Source: Silicimonas algicola
Lineage (GTDB): Bacteria; Pseudomonadota; Alphaproteobacteria; Rhodobacterales; Rhodobacteraceae
DNA: 64,000 nt
Assembly (NCBI RefSeq): GCF_003148765.1
Contig: NZ_QGGV01000002.1
Span: 62,001 to 126,000, forward strand
Direction: 5' to 3'
Part shown: piece by piece, positions 19,241 to 27,892 of the stretch
Numbering within the stretch: the first letter of the stretch is position 1
Layout: each line of letters opens with the position of its first letter
Made by a program: the position numbers and the translations under genes
The notes under the pieces: generated by a model
The model's database searches: none
What the model was told of the DNA's origin: nothing
What the model saw: only the letters and a program-made list of their open reading frames with translations

Positions 19241-20006
19241 GTTTCTCGAGATCGACGACCTGTCTGTGACCTTCACCGGGCAGGGCCGCGAGGTTCAGGC
19301 CGTGCGGAACGTCAGCCTGAAGGTGCGGGAGCGGGAAAGCTATGGCCTCGTCGGCGAAAGCGGCTCGGGCAAGTCCACGATCCTGCGCGCGATCTGCGGC
19401 CTTGCTCCCATGTCGGGTGGTGCGATCCGGATCGGCGGCGTGCCCGTCCCGACGCCGCGCGGCAGGGCGTTCTCGGCCCAGGTCCAGATGGTCTTCCAGG
19501 ATCCCTACGCCAGCCTGCATCCCCGGCACACCATTGACCGGACATTGTCCGAGCCGCTCGCGATCCACGGCCTCCGGGGCTCGGACGACCGGGTCATCCG
19601 CGCGCTGAAGGACGTGGGCCTGCCCGCGAATTTCCGCTTCCGCTATCCGCACCAGTTGTCGGGCGGGCAGCGCCAGCGCGTCGCCATCGCCCGCGCGCTG
19701 ATGCTGAAGCCGAAGATCATGCTGCTGGACGAGCCGACGAGCGCGCTGGACGCGAGCGTGCAGGCCGAAGTGCTGAACCTGCTGACGAGCCTGCGCGACG
19801 AACATGGGCTGACCTTCCTCATGGTCAGCCACGACCTCGCCGTCATCGACCACATGTGCGACCGGATCCTCGTCATGCAGAACGGTGCCGCTGTCGAAGA
19901 GCTGTCGCGCGAGGATCTTGCCGCCGCACGGATGAAGACGGAGTATGCGCGCAGCCTTTTCGAGGCGTCAGCCGACCGCTTCATGGAGCAGGGACTGCAA
20001 GGATGA
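19233..20006 (+). CDS. Peptide ABC transporter ATP-binding protein (DppF-like)
   Basis: A 257-residue ATPase with Walker A GESGSGKS, Q-loop MVFQDPYASLHP, signature LSGGQRQR, Walker B MLLDEPTSALD and switch VSHDL. GTG at 19233 is the start: it gives MPEFLEIDDLSVTF and overlaps the dppD-like gene by 8 nt. The extended oligopeptide C-terminal domain is largely missing. The gene runs into the dipeptidase by an ATGA overlap. Confidence 0.93.
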   Translation: MPEFLEIDDLSVTFTGQGREVQAVRNVSLKVRERESYGLVGESGSGKSTILRAICGLAPMSGGAIRIGGVPVPTPRGRAFSAQVQMVFQDPYASLHPRHTIDRTLSEPLAIHGLRGSDDRVIRALKDVGLPANFRFRYPHQLSGGQRQRVAIARALMLKPKIMLLDEPTSALDASVQAEVLNLLTSLRDEHGLTFLMVSHDLAVIDHMCDRILVMQNGAAVEELSREDLAAARMKTEYARSLFEASADRFMEQGLQG

Positions 20007-21076
20007 TCCCCGTTTTCGACGGCCACAACGACCTGCTTCTGCGCCTCCTACAGGCGCCCGAGAACCGCGAGGCGATCTGGCTGACCGGCGAGGGTACGGG
20101 CCACCTCGACCTGCCGCGGATGCGCGCGGGCGGTTTCGCCGGCGGATTCTTCGCCATCTACCTTCCGTCACCGGTGGCCCATGACGATCCGGGATACCAG
20201 GCGGCTATGGAGAACCCGCCCTATGCCCTGCCGCTGCCGAAGCTGATGACGGCGGAGGAGGCGCTCGCCCCCGCCTTCGCGGCCGCGCGGCTGATGCTGT
20301 GGATGGAGCGGTCGTCGGAGGGCGCCTTCCGCATCTGCCGCGACGCCGCCCAGATCCGCGCCGCGATGGCCGAGGGCGTGATCGCCGGGATCATGCACAT
20401 GGAAGGCGCCGAGGCGATCGACGAGGACCTCGATAACCTCCATGCCTTCCACGCCATGGGCCTGCGGTCCCTGGGTCCGGTCTGGAGCCGGCCCACCATC
20501 TTCGGCCACGGCGTTCCCTTCGCCTTTCCCGTCTCGCCGGACACCGGGCCAGGCCTGACCGAGGCGGGCAAGCGGCTCGTGCGTGAATGCAACCGGCTGA
20601 AGATCATGATCGACCTCAGCCACCTGAACGAGGCTGGTTTTAACGACGTGGCCCGGCTGTCCGATGCCCCGTTGGTGGCCACACACTCCAACGCCCACGC
20701 CCTGTGTCAATCGTCGCGCAACCTGACCGACCGGCAGCTCGACGCGATCCGCGACAGCGGCGGCATGGTCGGACTGAACTATGCCGTGGGCTTTCTCAAC
20801 GAGGATGGACGGAAGGATGCGACCCGCGGCTGGACGGCCTGCCTGCGCCACCTCGATCACCTGATCGACCGGCTGGGCGAGGATCACGTCGGGCTGGGCT
20901 CGGACTTCGACGGTGCGGAGATTCCGGAGGTCATGGGCGACGTCGCCGGGCTGCAGGGGCTGGTCGAAGCGATGCGCGCGCATGGCTACGGCGACGCGCT
21001 GGTCCGCAAACTGTGCCACGAGAACTGGCTGACGCTGCTGGATCTTACCTTCGGCGCAAGCTCGCAGGGCAACTGA
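20003..21076 (+). CDS. Membrane-dipeptidase family (M19) metallopeptidase
   Basis: The 357-residue product is an M19 (renal dipeptidase) family enzyme: the zinc-binding FDGHNDLLLR motif at residues 5-14, the bridging Glu in HMEGAEAI (~132), a His in MIDLSHLNEAGF (~203), a second in VATHSNAHALC (~224), and GSDFDGAE near 295. It lacks a signal peptide and so is probably cytoplasmic, splitting dipeptides or N-substituted amino acids brought in by the ABC system with which it overlaps (ATGA). Its inclusion in the operon supports peptide-like cargo. Confidence 0.93.
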   Translation: MIPVFDGHNDLLLRLLQAPENREAIWLTGEGTGHLDLPRMRAGGFAGGFFAIYLPSPVAHDDPGYQAAMENPPYALPLPKLMTAEEALAPAFAAARLMLWMERSSEGAFRICRDAAQIRAAMAEGVIAGIMHMEGAEAIDEDLDNLHAFHAMGLRSLGPVWSRPTIFGHGVPFAFPVSPDTGPGLTEAGKRLVRECNRLKIMIDLSHLNEAGFNDVARLSDAPLVATHSNAHALCQSSRNLTDRQLDAIRDSGGMVGLNYAVGFLNEDGRKDATRGWTACLRHLDHLIDRLGEDHVGLGSDFDGAEIPEVMGDVAGLQGLVEAMRAHGYGDALVRKLCHENWLTLLDLTFGASSQGN

Positions 21077-21381
21077 ATCTCGGCCTCGACAGAGTTTCGA
21101 TGCCCGTCCCCGATGCGGGGCTTGGGCATACCAATTAGGCGCGAGGCCCAATGGGCGCGGCGCCGAAGCGGCTTTCGTATCCTCCGCAGTTCAATTTTTC
21201 ACCAGGGGTGCTTTGTTCGCAGGCGCAGGCACTGCAATGCCCCATCCGCCGGCGCTTCCGCATTGCCGTCCATTGCGGTCATCGAGCGGTGGTGGATCGT
21301 CTGGAGCATTGTCCGGTCTTCGGCAGACGCCTTGCCCATGCCTTCGAAAAGGTCTGTCGCCGCTTCATCGGCAACTCGCCC

Positions 21382-21404
21382 TCTTCCCAAATCTCGTGGG
21401 AAGA
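21382..21404 (-). other. Stem-loop 2 downstream of rtcB
   Basis: A perfect 7-bp inverted repeat (TCTTCCC / GGGAAGA) with a 9-nt loop, 8 nt past the first stem-loop in the direction of rtcB transcription. No U-tract follows. Confidence 0.6.
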
Positions 21405-21411
21405 TCGCTTG

Positions 21412-21438
21412 GCCGACCCCGCATAAAGCGGGATCGGC
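21412..21438 (-). terminator. Stem-loop 1 downstream of rtcB
   Basis: Read on the minus strand this is an 11-bp stem (one G-U pair) with the pentaloop UUUAU, starting 6 nt after the rtcB stop. It looks like a terminator stem but lacks a U-run, so it could instead be a 3'-end stabiliser or part of a structured RNA. Confidence 0.6.
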
Positions 21439-21444
21439 TTCAGG

Positions 21445-22860
21445 TCAGCGCCGGCTTTGGCGGATCTTTTGAAACCGCGGCAATTCCCCGGCCATGATGC
21501 AGCCGTAGGGTTCGATCTGATCGACGATGTCGGCCAGTCCGAAGGTCTCGATCTGTGCCGTAACCGCCGTCGCGGGCTTGTAGCTCGAAGGCAGCTCTGA
21601 CGCATCGACCTTGCCGGCGTGGAAACGTACGTCGATGCCCTGGGTTTCCTCGACCAGCGCCTGTTCCGGGGTCTTCGTTCCCAGCCGCCGCATGTGTTCC
21701 GTTCGCGACCAGTTTCGTCCTGCCCCGTGCGGGCTGAAGCCCCAGGCGTGGGTTGCGTCCGTACCGCGCACGATCAGGACCGGCGACGCCATGTTGAGCG
21801 GGATGATCGTTCGTCCGGCAGCATCGGCGTCGGCTGCGAAGTCTCCCCAAGCTGGCGTCGCGCCCTTGCCGTGAAGGTAGATGTCGCCCCGCCGGAAGAC
21901 GAAGTTGTGCTCGTTCCAGAACCGATCGGATGCACTTGCGCGCGCCTTTTCCAGGGTCGCCTGGTGGATCGAGTTGTGGTTCGTCTTCGTCCATTTCCTG
22001 ATGAGTTGCAAAGCCTCCCAGTAGGCCTGGCCGTCCTCGCAGTCCGCCGGGATCCAGGCGTTCTGTTTGAGTGTCTCAGGCGAGTGACGCTTGCGGTAGC
22101 CTTCGACGACTTCGATGCCCGCTTTGTAGAGCTTGGCCCCCGGACCCCGCGATCCGTGATGAGTGATGAGAGCGGTGCGTCCAGTAGCGCGCGAGCGTCC
22201 GACAAACAGGAAATGGTTCCCGTCTCCCTGTGTGCCCATATGCTCCTGTGCCGACTGGATCGTCTTTGCACTCTTCAGGAACGGATTCGCGCGGAAGGCG
22301 TCCAGGAGGTCGAGCGAGACGGTGAAGCGGTTTCCCTGCGGACGCCCGCCCGGGCCGAAATGGGTCACGGAAGCCGCTGCTTCGAGAACGGCCGCCGGAT
22401 CGGCGCCGCCTAGGTCACTCATCATCAGCGAACAGCAGATGTCGGCAGAGTGCATGCCGGGGTGTATCGCATTCCTGGCCGCCACGACGCCGCCGACCGG
22501 AATGGTTCCGACCGGGCCGGCAGGACAGGCGTCCGGCATGATCGCGCCTCCGATGACAGTCGGTGTCCGCATAACGACGCGCATCGTCTCGCGCACCTTC
22601 TCAAGGTTAGTCGCTTCATCCGCATCCGCGGGCGTGAGGTTTTCGTGAAACGTCACCGCTCCCGCGGCGTGCAGTGCATACTGTTTGGGCGGCGGGGGAA
22701 GCTGCATCGCGAGCGCATGGCGGATGGCGTCGCGGCTTTCACCTGAAGCCAGCATCTCGTTGGCCTTGTCGAGGAGATCTGGAAACCTCGGACCGGGAGC
22801 GTGCCCCCAGTTCTTGAGGTCCGTGCCGGTCACAGGCGAAATCGTCATGTCGTCCATCAT
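21445..22860 (-). CDS. rtcB: RtcB family RNA-splicing ligase
   Basis: This 471-residue protein has the RtcB hallmarks: metal ligands Asp140 and Cys142/143 in MHSADICCSLMMSD, GDGNHF (213-217), the paired His in THHGSRGPG (234-235), and SPHGAGR near 377-382, whose His is the one guanylylated in characterised RtcB. RtcB joins 2',3'-cyclic-phosphate and 5'-OH RNA ends using GTP and Mn2+. ATG 22860 follows GAAGGAC. There is no rtcA cyclase or archease gene nearby. It is divergent from rtcR, the classic arrangement in which RtcR controls the ligase gene in response to RNA damage. Confidence 0.93.
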   Translation of the reverse strand: MMDDMTISPVTGTDLKNWGHAPGPRFPDLLDKANEMLASGESRDAIRHALAMQLPPPPKQYALHAAGAVTFHENLTPADADEATNLEKVRETMRVVMRTPTVIGGAIMPDACPAGPVGTIPVGGVVAARNAIHPGMHSADICCSLMMSDLGGADPAAVLEAAASVTHFGPGGRPQGNRFTVSLDLLDAFRANPFLKSAKTIQSAQEHMGTQGDGNHFLFVGRSRATGRTALITHHGSRGPGAKLYKAGIEVVEGYRKRHSPETLKQNAWIPADCEDGQAYWEALQLIRKWTKTNHNSIHQATLEKARASASDRFWNEHNFVFRRGDIYLHGKGATPAWGDFAADADAAGRTIIPLNMASPVLIVRGTDATHAWGFSPHGAGRNWSRTEHMRRLGTKTPEQALVEETQGIDVRFHAGKVDASELPSSYKPATAVTAQIETFGLADIVDQIEPYGCIMAGELPRFQKIRQSRR

Positions 22861-22941
22861 CGTGTCCTTCAGTCAATGCCCCCTCGCGGGGTGACGATAC
22901 GGTGCGGCGAACCGGGAATGGGCCCGGTCCGCCGCGGTCTT

Positions 22942-23016
22942 CGGATGCGGATTCATCCGTCGTCTCTTCTCTCTTCTCTGGTGTCTTCTGTGTGTCAGGG
23001 ATCGGCGGACCCGCCG
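22942..23016. promoter_or_regulatory. Inverted repeats in the rtcB-rtcR divergent region
   Basis: Two inverted repeats lie in the 275-nt control region: CGGATG (22942-22947) with CATCCG (22954-22959), and CGGCGG (23003-23008) with CCGCCG (23011-23016). Between them, read toward rtcB, is a purine-rich tract of GAAGA/GAGAAG repeats. They are candidate RtcR sites or leader structures. I found no -24/-12 sigma-54 element (TGGCAC-N5-TTGC) on either strand. Confidence 0.4.
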
Positions 23017-23135
23017 AGGAAAACTGTTCGTACGGATAATGCTTTGATGTCAGGGGGAAATTTTCAGATTCTAGTTTATCTGGTCACGAGAATACGATAT
23101 GGAAATATAGCAGGTTATCCAAATGGAGCGCACCC

Positions 23136-24695
23136 TTGAGAAATGTCGTCATTGGATTCCTGGGATCGCAGCTCGACATGGGAAGACGGCACGGCTGGCG
23201 ACCCACGGTCGCCCTCTGTCAGGTCGATGGTTTTCCCGTCGACCGGCTGGAGCTCCTGTACGACGTGAAATTCTCCCGCCTCGCTCACACCGTCAGGCGG
23301 GACATCGCAGGAATTTCACCCGACACCGAAGTGCTGCTGCGCGAAATGAACATGGAAGATCCCTGGGATTTCGAGGAGGTCTATACCAAGCTCTATGATT
23401 TCGCTCGAACCTATGGCTTCGACGAAGATCGCGAGCGGTATCACATCCATCTGACGACCGGGACGCATGTGGGTCAGATCTGCTGGTTTCTGCTGTCCGA
23501 GTCGCGGCACATTCCGGCGGCACTCATCCAGACTGGGCCCCCCCGCGGCGAAGACAGCACCGGAACGTTCGACCTGATCGATCTGGATCTCAGCCGGTAC
23601 GACGCGCTCCAGCAGAGGTTCGATCAGCAAACCCGCGAATACGGCAATCTCCTGAAAGGCGGTATCGAGACGCGGAACCGGACTTACAACGACCTCATAG
23701 AGCGGATCGAGCAGGTCGCCGGGATTTCTGACGCCCCGATCCTTCTGCAAGGCGAATCCGGGACAGGCAAATCCGAGCTCGCCGAGCGCATATACGAACT
23801 GAAGCTGCAAAAGCGCCGAGTGAAAGGGCGATTGGTTTCAGTCAATTGCGCGACGCTCAAGGGGACGTCGGCGATTCCCACACTCTTCGGTCAGCGCCGC
23901 AGCCACACCGGGCAGCCCGGCACGGAGAGGGCCGGTCTTCTGAGGGAGGCGGATGGCGGCGTCCTGTTCCTGGACGAAGTCGACCGTCTTGGCCTCGACG
24001 AACAGGCCATGCTTCTCCACGCACTCGAGACAGGCCGTTACTATCCGCTGGGCTCGGATTCGGAAGTGACGAGCCGGTTTCAGGTCATTGCAGGTGCGAC
24101 GGGCGATCTGGCCATGCTGGCCGGCGAGGGAGCGTTTCGCCCCGACCTCCTGTCGCGACTGAACCTCTGGACGTTTACCTTGCCGGCCTTGCGAGAGCGG
24201 CCCGAGGATATGGAGGCCAACCTGAAGTACGAACTTGCGCGAGCCGAAAGGACACTCGGCACTCGCGTGGGCTTCAACGCGGATGCAGCCGAAGCGTGGC
24301 TGCGCTTCGCTCGCGCAGCCGACACGCCCTGGCCGGGAAACTTCCGCGATTTCAGCGGTGCGATCTTGCGGCTTTGTACATTGGCGCCGCGCGGAAGGAT
24401 CACGCGCGCTCAGGTTGATAACGAGACCGAAACGCTGAAACGGCGCTGGCGCACCTCGGAACGGGACCTTGATGCACGGTTGATTGCCGAGGTGACGCAA
24501 GATTTGATCGACCCGTTCGACGTCCCTCAACTCGCCAACGTCATCCGAGTGTGTCGATCTTCCGCAACCATCAGTGATGCCGGGCGGCGTTTGTTCGCAG
24601 TCTCACGCGAGAGCCGGTCGACACGCAACGATGCTGACCGATTGAGGAAGTACCTGGCACGCTTTGGTCTGAGTTGGTCCGAGTTGCGAAGCTGA
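23136..24695 (+). CDS. rtcR: RtcR-type CARF/AAA+ transcriptional regulator lacking GAFTGA
   Basis: The 519-residue product follows E. coli RtcR along its whole length: N-terminal CARF ligand-sensing domain (about 1-175, with PWDFEEVY and the HLTTGTHVGQICWFLLSE segment), AAA+ ATPase (about 185-420; Walker A QGESGTGKS, Walker B GGVLFLDEVDRLG), and a C-terminal helix-turn-helix (DAGRRLFAVSRES ... NDADRLRKYLARFGLSW). The CARF domain should sense cyclic-phosphate-ended RNA or a related ligand. Residues 256-261, where RtcR normally has the sigma-54 contact loop GAFTGA, read SHTGQP. TTG 23136 is the start, with GGAG 9 nt upstream and family-like MRNVVIGFLGS after it. Confidence 0.92.
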   Translation: MRNVVIGFLGSQLDMGRRHGWRPTVALCQVDGFPVDRLELLYDVKFSRLAHTVRRDIAGISPDTEVLLREMNMEDPWDFEEVYTKLYDFARTYGFDEDRERYHIHLTTGTHVGQICWFLLSESRHIPAALIQTGPPRGEDSTGTFDLIDLDLSRYDALQQRFDQQTREYGNLLKGGIETRNRTYNDLIERIEQVAGISDAPILLQGESGTGKSELAERIYELKLQKRRVKGRLVSVNCATLKGTSAIPTLFGQRRSHTGQPGTERAGLLREADGGVLFLDEVDRLGLDEQAMLLHALETGRYYPLGSDSEVTSRFQVIAGATGDLAMLAGEGAFRPDLLSRLNLWTFTLPALRERPEDMEANLKYELARAERTLGTRVGFNADAAEAWLRFARAADTPWPGNFRDFSGAILRLCTLAPRGRITRAQVDNETETLKRRWRTSERDLDARLIAEVTQDLIDPFDVPQLANVIRVCRSSATISDAGRRLFAVSRESRSTRNDADRLRKYLARFGLSWSELRS

Positions 24696-25082
24696 GCGCC
24701 GACCGGAACTCATCGCCCCACAACGAAAAGGTTGCCAAGCACCTAAGCTCTCGGAAAAACTCGCCGTACCTTAGGCGCCGGCCATTCTGACGTTGGGAAG
24801 TCGCCACGCTGGCCTAAGATACTGTACTGCCCGTGCATTCTGGCAGAATGAATGCTGAACGCCGTGGACTTGAAGATTGCTGTAAACGCGGAGGCTTTTT
24901 CGCAGTTGCCGGCCAGTTCTAGGGACCATCGGGCATTCAGAAGCGATGCAGTAAAGCTTGCTGTTCAACGCCTTGATACCGCGTGCCTTCAAGGCACAGC
25001 TCGGCCCAAATCAAATTGGATCTCTCTGCAAAGCGTGTTGGGGTGGCTGCAAGGTTGGTTGCTTCAAGATAGTCGATGTAAC
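24696..25082. other. Intergenic region after rtcR
   Basis: 387 nt with no convincing gene. It is less GC-rich than the flanks. A minus-strand frame near 24.8-25.0 kb contains a short stretch (KALNSKLYCIA) faintly like IS5-family transposases, too weak to call. It may be decayed mobile DNA. Confidence 0.4.
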
Positions 25083-25532
25083 ATGCTCAAACCGTTCTCC
25101 TTTCGACAAGATCCGCAGGTTCCGCATTTCGACGCCACGGCACCTCTGGCCGTGATGGATGCAGAATGTGCGATATGCAGCTGGGGTGCGCGCATGATCC
25201 ATCGCCTGGACCGGAGCGGGGCGGTGCGCATCTGCCCGATCCAGACGCCGCTCGGAGCCGCCTTGATGCGACATTACGGACTCCAGCCGACCGATCCCTC
25301 CAGCTGGCTGTTCATCGACGAAGGTATTGCACATCAGGATTTCGAGGCAGTCGTTTACGCCGCGCGATCGTTCGGCGGATGGGGACGACTGGCCACTGTC
25401 CTGCTGATCCTGCCGCGACCGGTGCGGGACTGGCTTTACCAGCGCCTTGCACGGAACCGATACGCCATATTTGGACGGGCTGACATGTGCGCACTCCCGA
25501 ACCCCGCTTTTCAAAGGCGTCTGCTCCGTTGA
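25083..25532 (+). CDS. DCC-family thiol-disulfide oxidoreductase-like protein (DUF393)
   Basis: About 149 residues with the DUF393/DCC signature near residue 24 (VMDAECAICSWGARMIHRLD; two cysteines in a C-X2-C, where most members have DG-x-C-x-x-C), a middle IDEGIAHQDFEAVVYAARSFGGWG and the usual C-terminal LPRPVRDWLYQRLARNRY. The role is unproven; the C-X2-C suggests redox chemistry. ATG 25083 gives a normal-length protein; an upstream open extension of 77 codons has no family resemblance. The next gene starts inside its stop (TTGA overlap), so the two are co-translated. Confidence 0.83.
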   Translation: MLKPFSFRQDPQVPHFDATAPLAVMDAECAICSWGARMIHRLDRSGAVRICPIQTPLGAALMRHYGLQPTDPSSWLFIDEGIAHQDFEAVVYAARSFGGWGRLATVLLILPRPVRDWLYQRLARNRYAIFGRADMCALPNPAFQRRLLR

Positions 25533-27151
25533 AAATCTTGGTGCTGGGAGGGTACGGCGTTTTCGGCGCACGACTCGCGAGACTTCTGATTGCCGACGGA
25601 CACGATGTCTGCATCGCTGGTCGGAACCTGGAAGAGGCCCGGTCCTGCGCGAAGGACTTGGGGTGCCGGGCGATCATGATTGACCGCGCGGGCAGCCTCG
25701 ACGCGCTGGCTGGACACGAGGTCGTTGTGGACGCGGCAGGACCGTTCCACGCCTATGGCGATGACCCTTACCGCCTTGCGCGCGCGGCAGTCGCAGCCGG
25801 CGTCCATTACCTCGACCTCTCGGACAACGCGGACTTCTGCGCGGGCATATCGGCATTGGATGCCGAGGCGCGGGGCGCGGGGATTTGCGTGCTGTCCGGT
25901 CTCACTTCCGTTCCGGCCCTGTCCTCTGCCGCCGTGCGCGCCCTTGCAGGCGATGACGTGCCGGCGGTGATCGACACCGCAATCCTCCCGGGGAACCGCG
26001 CGCCTCGCGGCCTCTCGGTCATGCATTCGATCCTGTCCCAGGCTGGGCGTCCCATGCCGATCTGGAACGGCAACCGGTGGGAATGGGCCGTCGGCTGGTC
26101 GAAGCCCGCGCAATACACCCTGCCGGGTGGCTTGGTCAGACAGGCCTGGCAGATCGAGGTACCGGACCAACTCCTGTTTCCCGCACATTTCGGCGCGGAA
26201 ACTGTTCGCTTTCGGGCGGGGCTGGAGCTGGCCGTCATGCGTTACGGGCTTGCCCTGTTCGCCGGCATGCGTCGGTTTGTGCCGATGCCGGTGACCTGGC
26301 CGGTTGTCCGCGTGTTTAAGGCGCTCGCCGATCTCCTTGCCCCTCTCGGCAGCGACCGCGGAGGCATGTCTGTCTCGGTCACCACGCGCCATGAACACCG
26401 AAGCTGGCGCCTCCTGGCCGAGGATGGCGACGGACCCTTCATCCCGGCAGTGGCGGCACGCGCTCTACTGCGCCGCACCACTCTGCCCGCAGGGGCCGGC
26501 CCAGCGATCGAGGCGATCACGCTGGCCGAGGCAGAGGCCGCGATGGCGGATCTCCGTGTGGTCACGGAGCGCAGCGTCGCGCCAACTTCACCCATCTTCC
26601 CGCGCGTGCTGGGGCAGGATTTCCACGCGCTTCCCGATGAAATCAAGGAGACCCACTGGACGCTCGGCACCTCACGGTGGGCCGGGCGATGCGAGGTCCA
26701 GCGGGGCACAGGCGTCTGGCCCCGTTTGCTCTGCGCGATCTTTCGCTTTCCTCCCGCGTCGCCGCAAATCGAGGTCGAGGTGACGAAGACAGTCACGCCA
26801 CGTGGGGAAACCTGGCTCCGGCGCTTCGGCCGGAACACGTTTCGCTCCCATCTCTCCGCCGGCCCCAAGGGCATGCGGGAAAGGTTTGGCCCACTTACGT
26901 TCTCGATCGGCTTGGAGGTTCGGCAAGGCGAGCTTCATTATCCGGTTACGTCCGGGCATCTCGGGCCGATCCCCCTTCCGCACTGGATGCTCCCAGCGTC
27001 CATTGCGCGTGAGTTTGTTGCTGATGGAAAGTTCCATTTCGACGTCGGAATCTTGGCGCCCGTGACGAAGCGGCCGCTCGTTCGATACCGAGGGTTCCTG
27101 GCGGCCAAGGTGCCCGATGACCCGGGACGCCAATGGCCCAGCTATCAATGA
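25529..27151 (+). CDS. Saccharopine dehydrogenase-like NAD(P)-binding protein with C-terminal DUF4166-type domain
   Basis: This ~540-residue protein starts with a Rossmann fold (ILVLGGYGVFGARLARLL, residues 3-20), continues as a saccharopine-dehydrogenase-like domain (VVVDAAGPFHAYG, GVHYLDLSDN, LSGLTSVPALSS) to about residue 350, and has a C-terminal domain resembling DUF4166 (LGQDFHALPDEIKETHW ... ERFGPLTFSIGLEV). No reaction is known for this pairing. TTG 25529 is taken as start because it overlaps the DCC gene stop as TTGA and the protein then begins exactly at the fold. Codon use is ordinary for the genome. Confidence 0.85.
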   Translation: MKILVLGGYGVFGARLARLLIADGHDVCIAGRNLEEARSCAKDLGCRAIMIDRAGSLDALAGHEVVVDAAGPFHAYGDDPYRLARAAVAAGVHYLDLSDNADFCAGISALDAEARGAGICVLSGLTSVPALSSAAVRALAGDDVPAVIDTAILPGNRAPRGLSVMHSILSQAGRPMPIWNGNRWEWAVGWSKPAQYTLPGGLVRQAWQIEVPDQLLFPAHFGAETVRFRAGLELAVMRYGLALFAGMRRFVPMPVTWPVVRVFKALADLLAPLGSDRGGMSVSVTTRHEHRSWRLLAEDGDGPFIPAVAARALLRRTTLPAGAGPAIEAITLAEAEAAMADLRVVTERSVAPTSPIFPRVLGQDFHALPDEIKETHWTLGTSRWAGRCEVQRGTGVWPRLLCAIFRFPPASPQIEVEVTKTVTPRGETWLRRFGRNTFRSHLSAGPKGMRERFGPLTFSIGLEVRQGELHYPVTSGHLGPIPLPHWMLPASIAREFVADGKFHFDVGILAPVTKRPLVRYRGFLAAKVPDDPGRQWPSYQ

Positions 27152-27892
27152 CTATGGCACGCTTCATTATCGGACCGCGGAGGCCCGCTTTCACCACAGC
27201 AAACCGCGAGATTGCAAAGTGAGAGTTAGTGTGTGTCTGGTAAGCTATCGCGGCTGGCGGAGGCTTGTCTGGAGACAGTTCATAATTCAGCCTGTCGCAA
27301 TGAAGACAGAAAATTGCAGGCTAAGAGCCGACCTGACAGAGCACGAGTTAGTGTGAGGATTGCGAACCTCACGAAGTGGCGGCAATGCATCCGAGCGTGG
27401 GGGACGAGCAGCGGCGTCCACGTCTAGCGCACTCTCTATCGAGCATTGCCGACCAAATTAGGGTAGCAGGCTCGATCCCGAAGGGTTACTCGAAGAAGGA
27501 AATGACACGACGGCGTAACCACCTATTCGCTGAGTTGCTCAAGGATCTTTTGAGAAAGGTGGCATGTATTACGAGAACCTGCCGCGCCGAATCCTGACCG
27601 GATCGCGATGGAAATTGGCGCACTTGAGATCTGGCTCGACAATGTCGAAGTTCGTCAGAAGCAGATTTAGACGACCCGAGTCAATGCGGCACAGTAGCGG
27701 GCCAACCTCGTTGGGAATGCCGCATTCTGCGTTTGGCTGCCGTTCGCCCACGGCGCTGCGAACGTCCGGTTTCCGCCCATCCCAGACCTTCGCACCGTCC
27801 GCAGTGGACGACCGCTTCCCGCCCTCACAGCCGGGACTTGATGCGGCATCGTCGGGACCTGCAACCAAATCCGTTGCAGATCGTTGACGGAA
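27152..27892. other. Long intergenic stretch with repeat and possible gene debris
   Basis: 741 nt without a supported gene. It is AT-richer than the flanking genes and contains one copy of a repeat (27770-27793) shared with 29362-29385. A short frame ending at 27597 with GAAGAAGGAA before an ATG (about 31 codons, Arg/Leu-rich) is the only coding hint and has no recognisable family. Confidence 0.5.
27770..27793 (+). repeat. Dispersed intergenic repeat, copy A
   Basis: A 24-nt stretch beginning TTTCCGCCCAT and ending ACCTTCGC that matches positions 29362-29385 at 22 of 24 bases. Similar GTCCG/CCGCCCATC sequences are, from memory, common between genes in this family; that part is recall only. 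Confidence 0.55.

Larger units (their letters stand above)
21077..21444. other. Intergenic region between dipeptidase and rtcB (convergent)
   Basis: 368 nt between two convergent genes. Two stem-loops lie next to the rtcB stop (annotated separately). A weak 63-codon minus-strand frame (21199-21390, TTG start) has no recognisable family and is not called a gene. No tRNA, Y-RNA-like or insertion-sequence ends were recognised. Confidence 0.5.

Noticed and set aside
21199-21390. 63-codon minus-strand frame after rtcB
   Set aside because: TTG start, no ribosome site, no family; contains part of stem-loop region. Left as unsupported.
22861-23135. Sigma-54 promoter for rtcB
   Set aside because: No TGGCAC-N5-TTGC arrangement seen on either strand.
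24771-24992. Possible IS5-type transposase fragment
   Set aside because: Only one short stretch (LNSKLY) resembles the family; no inverted repeats or further domain found.
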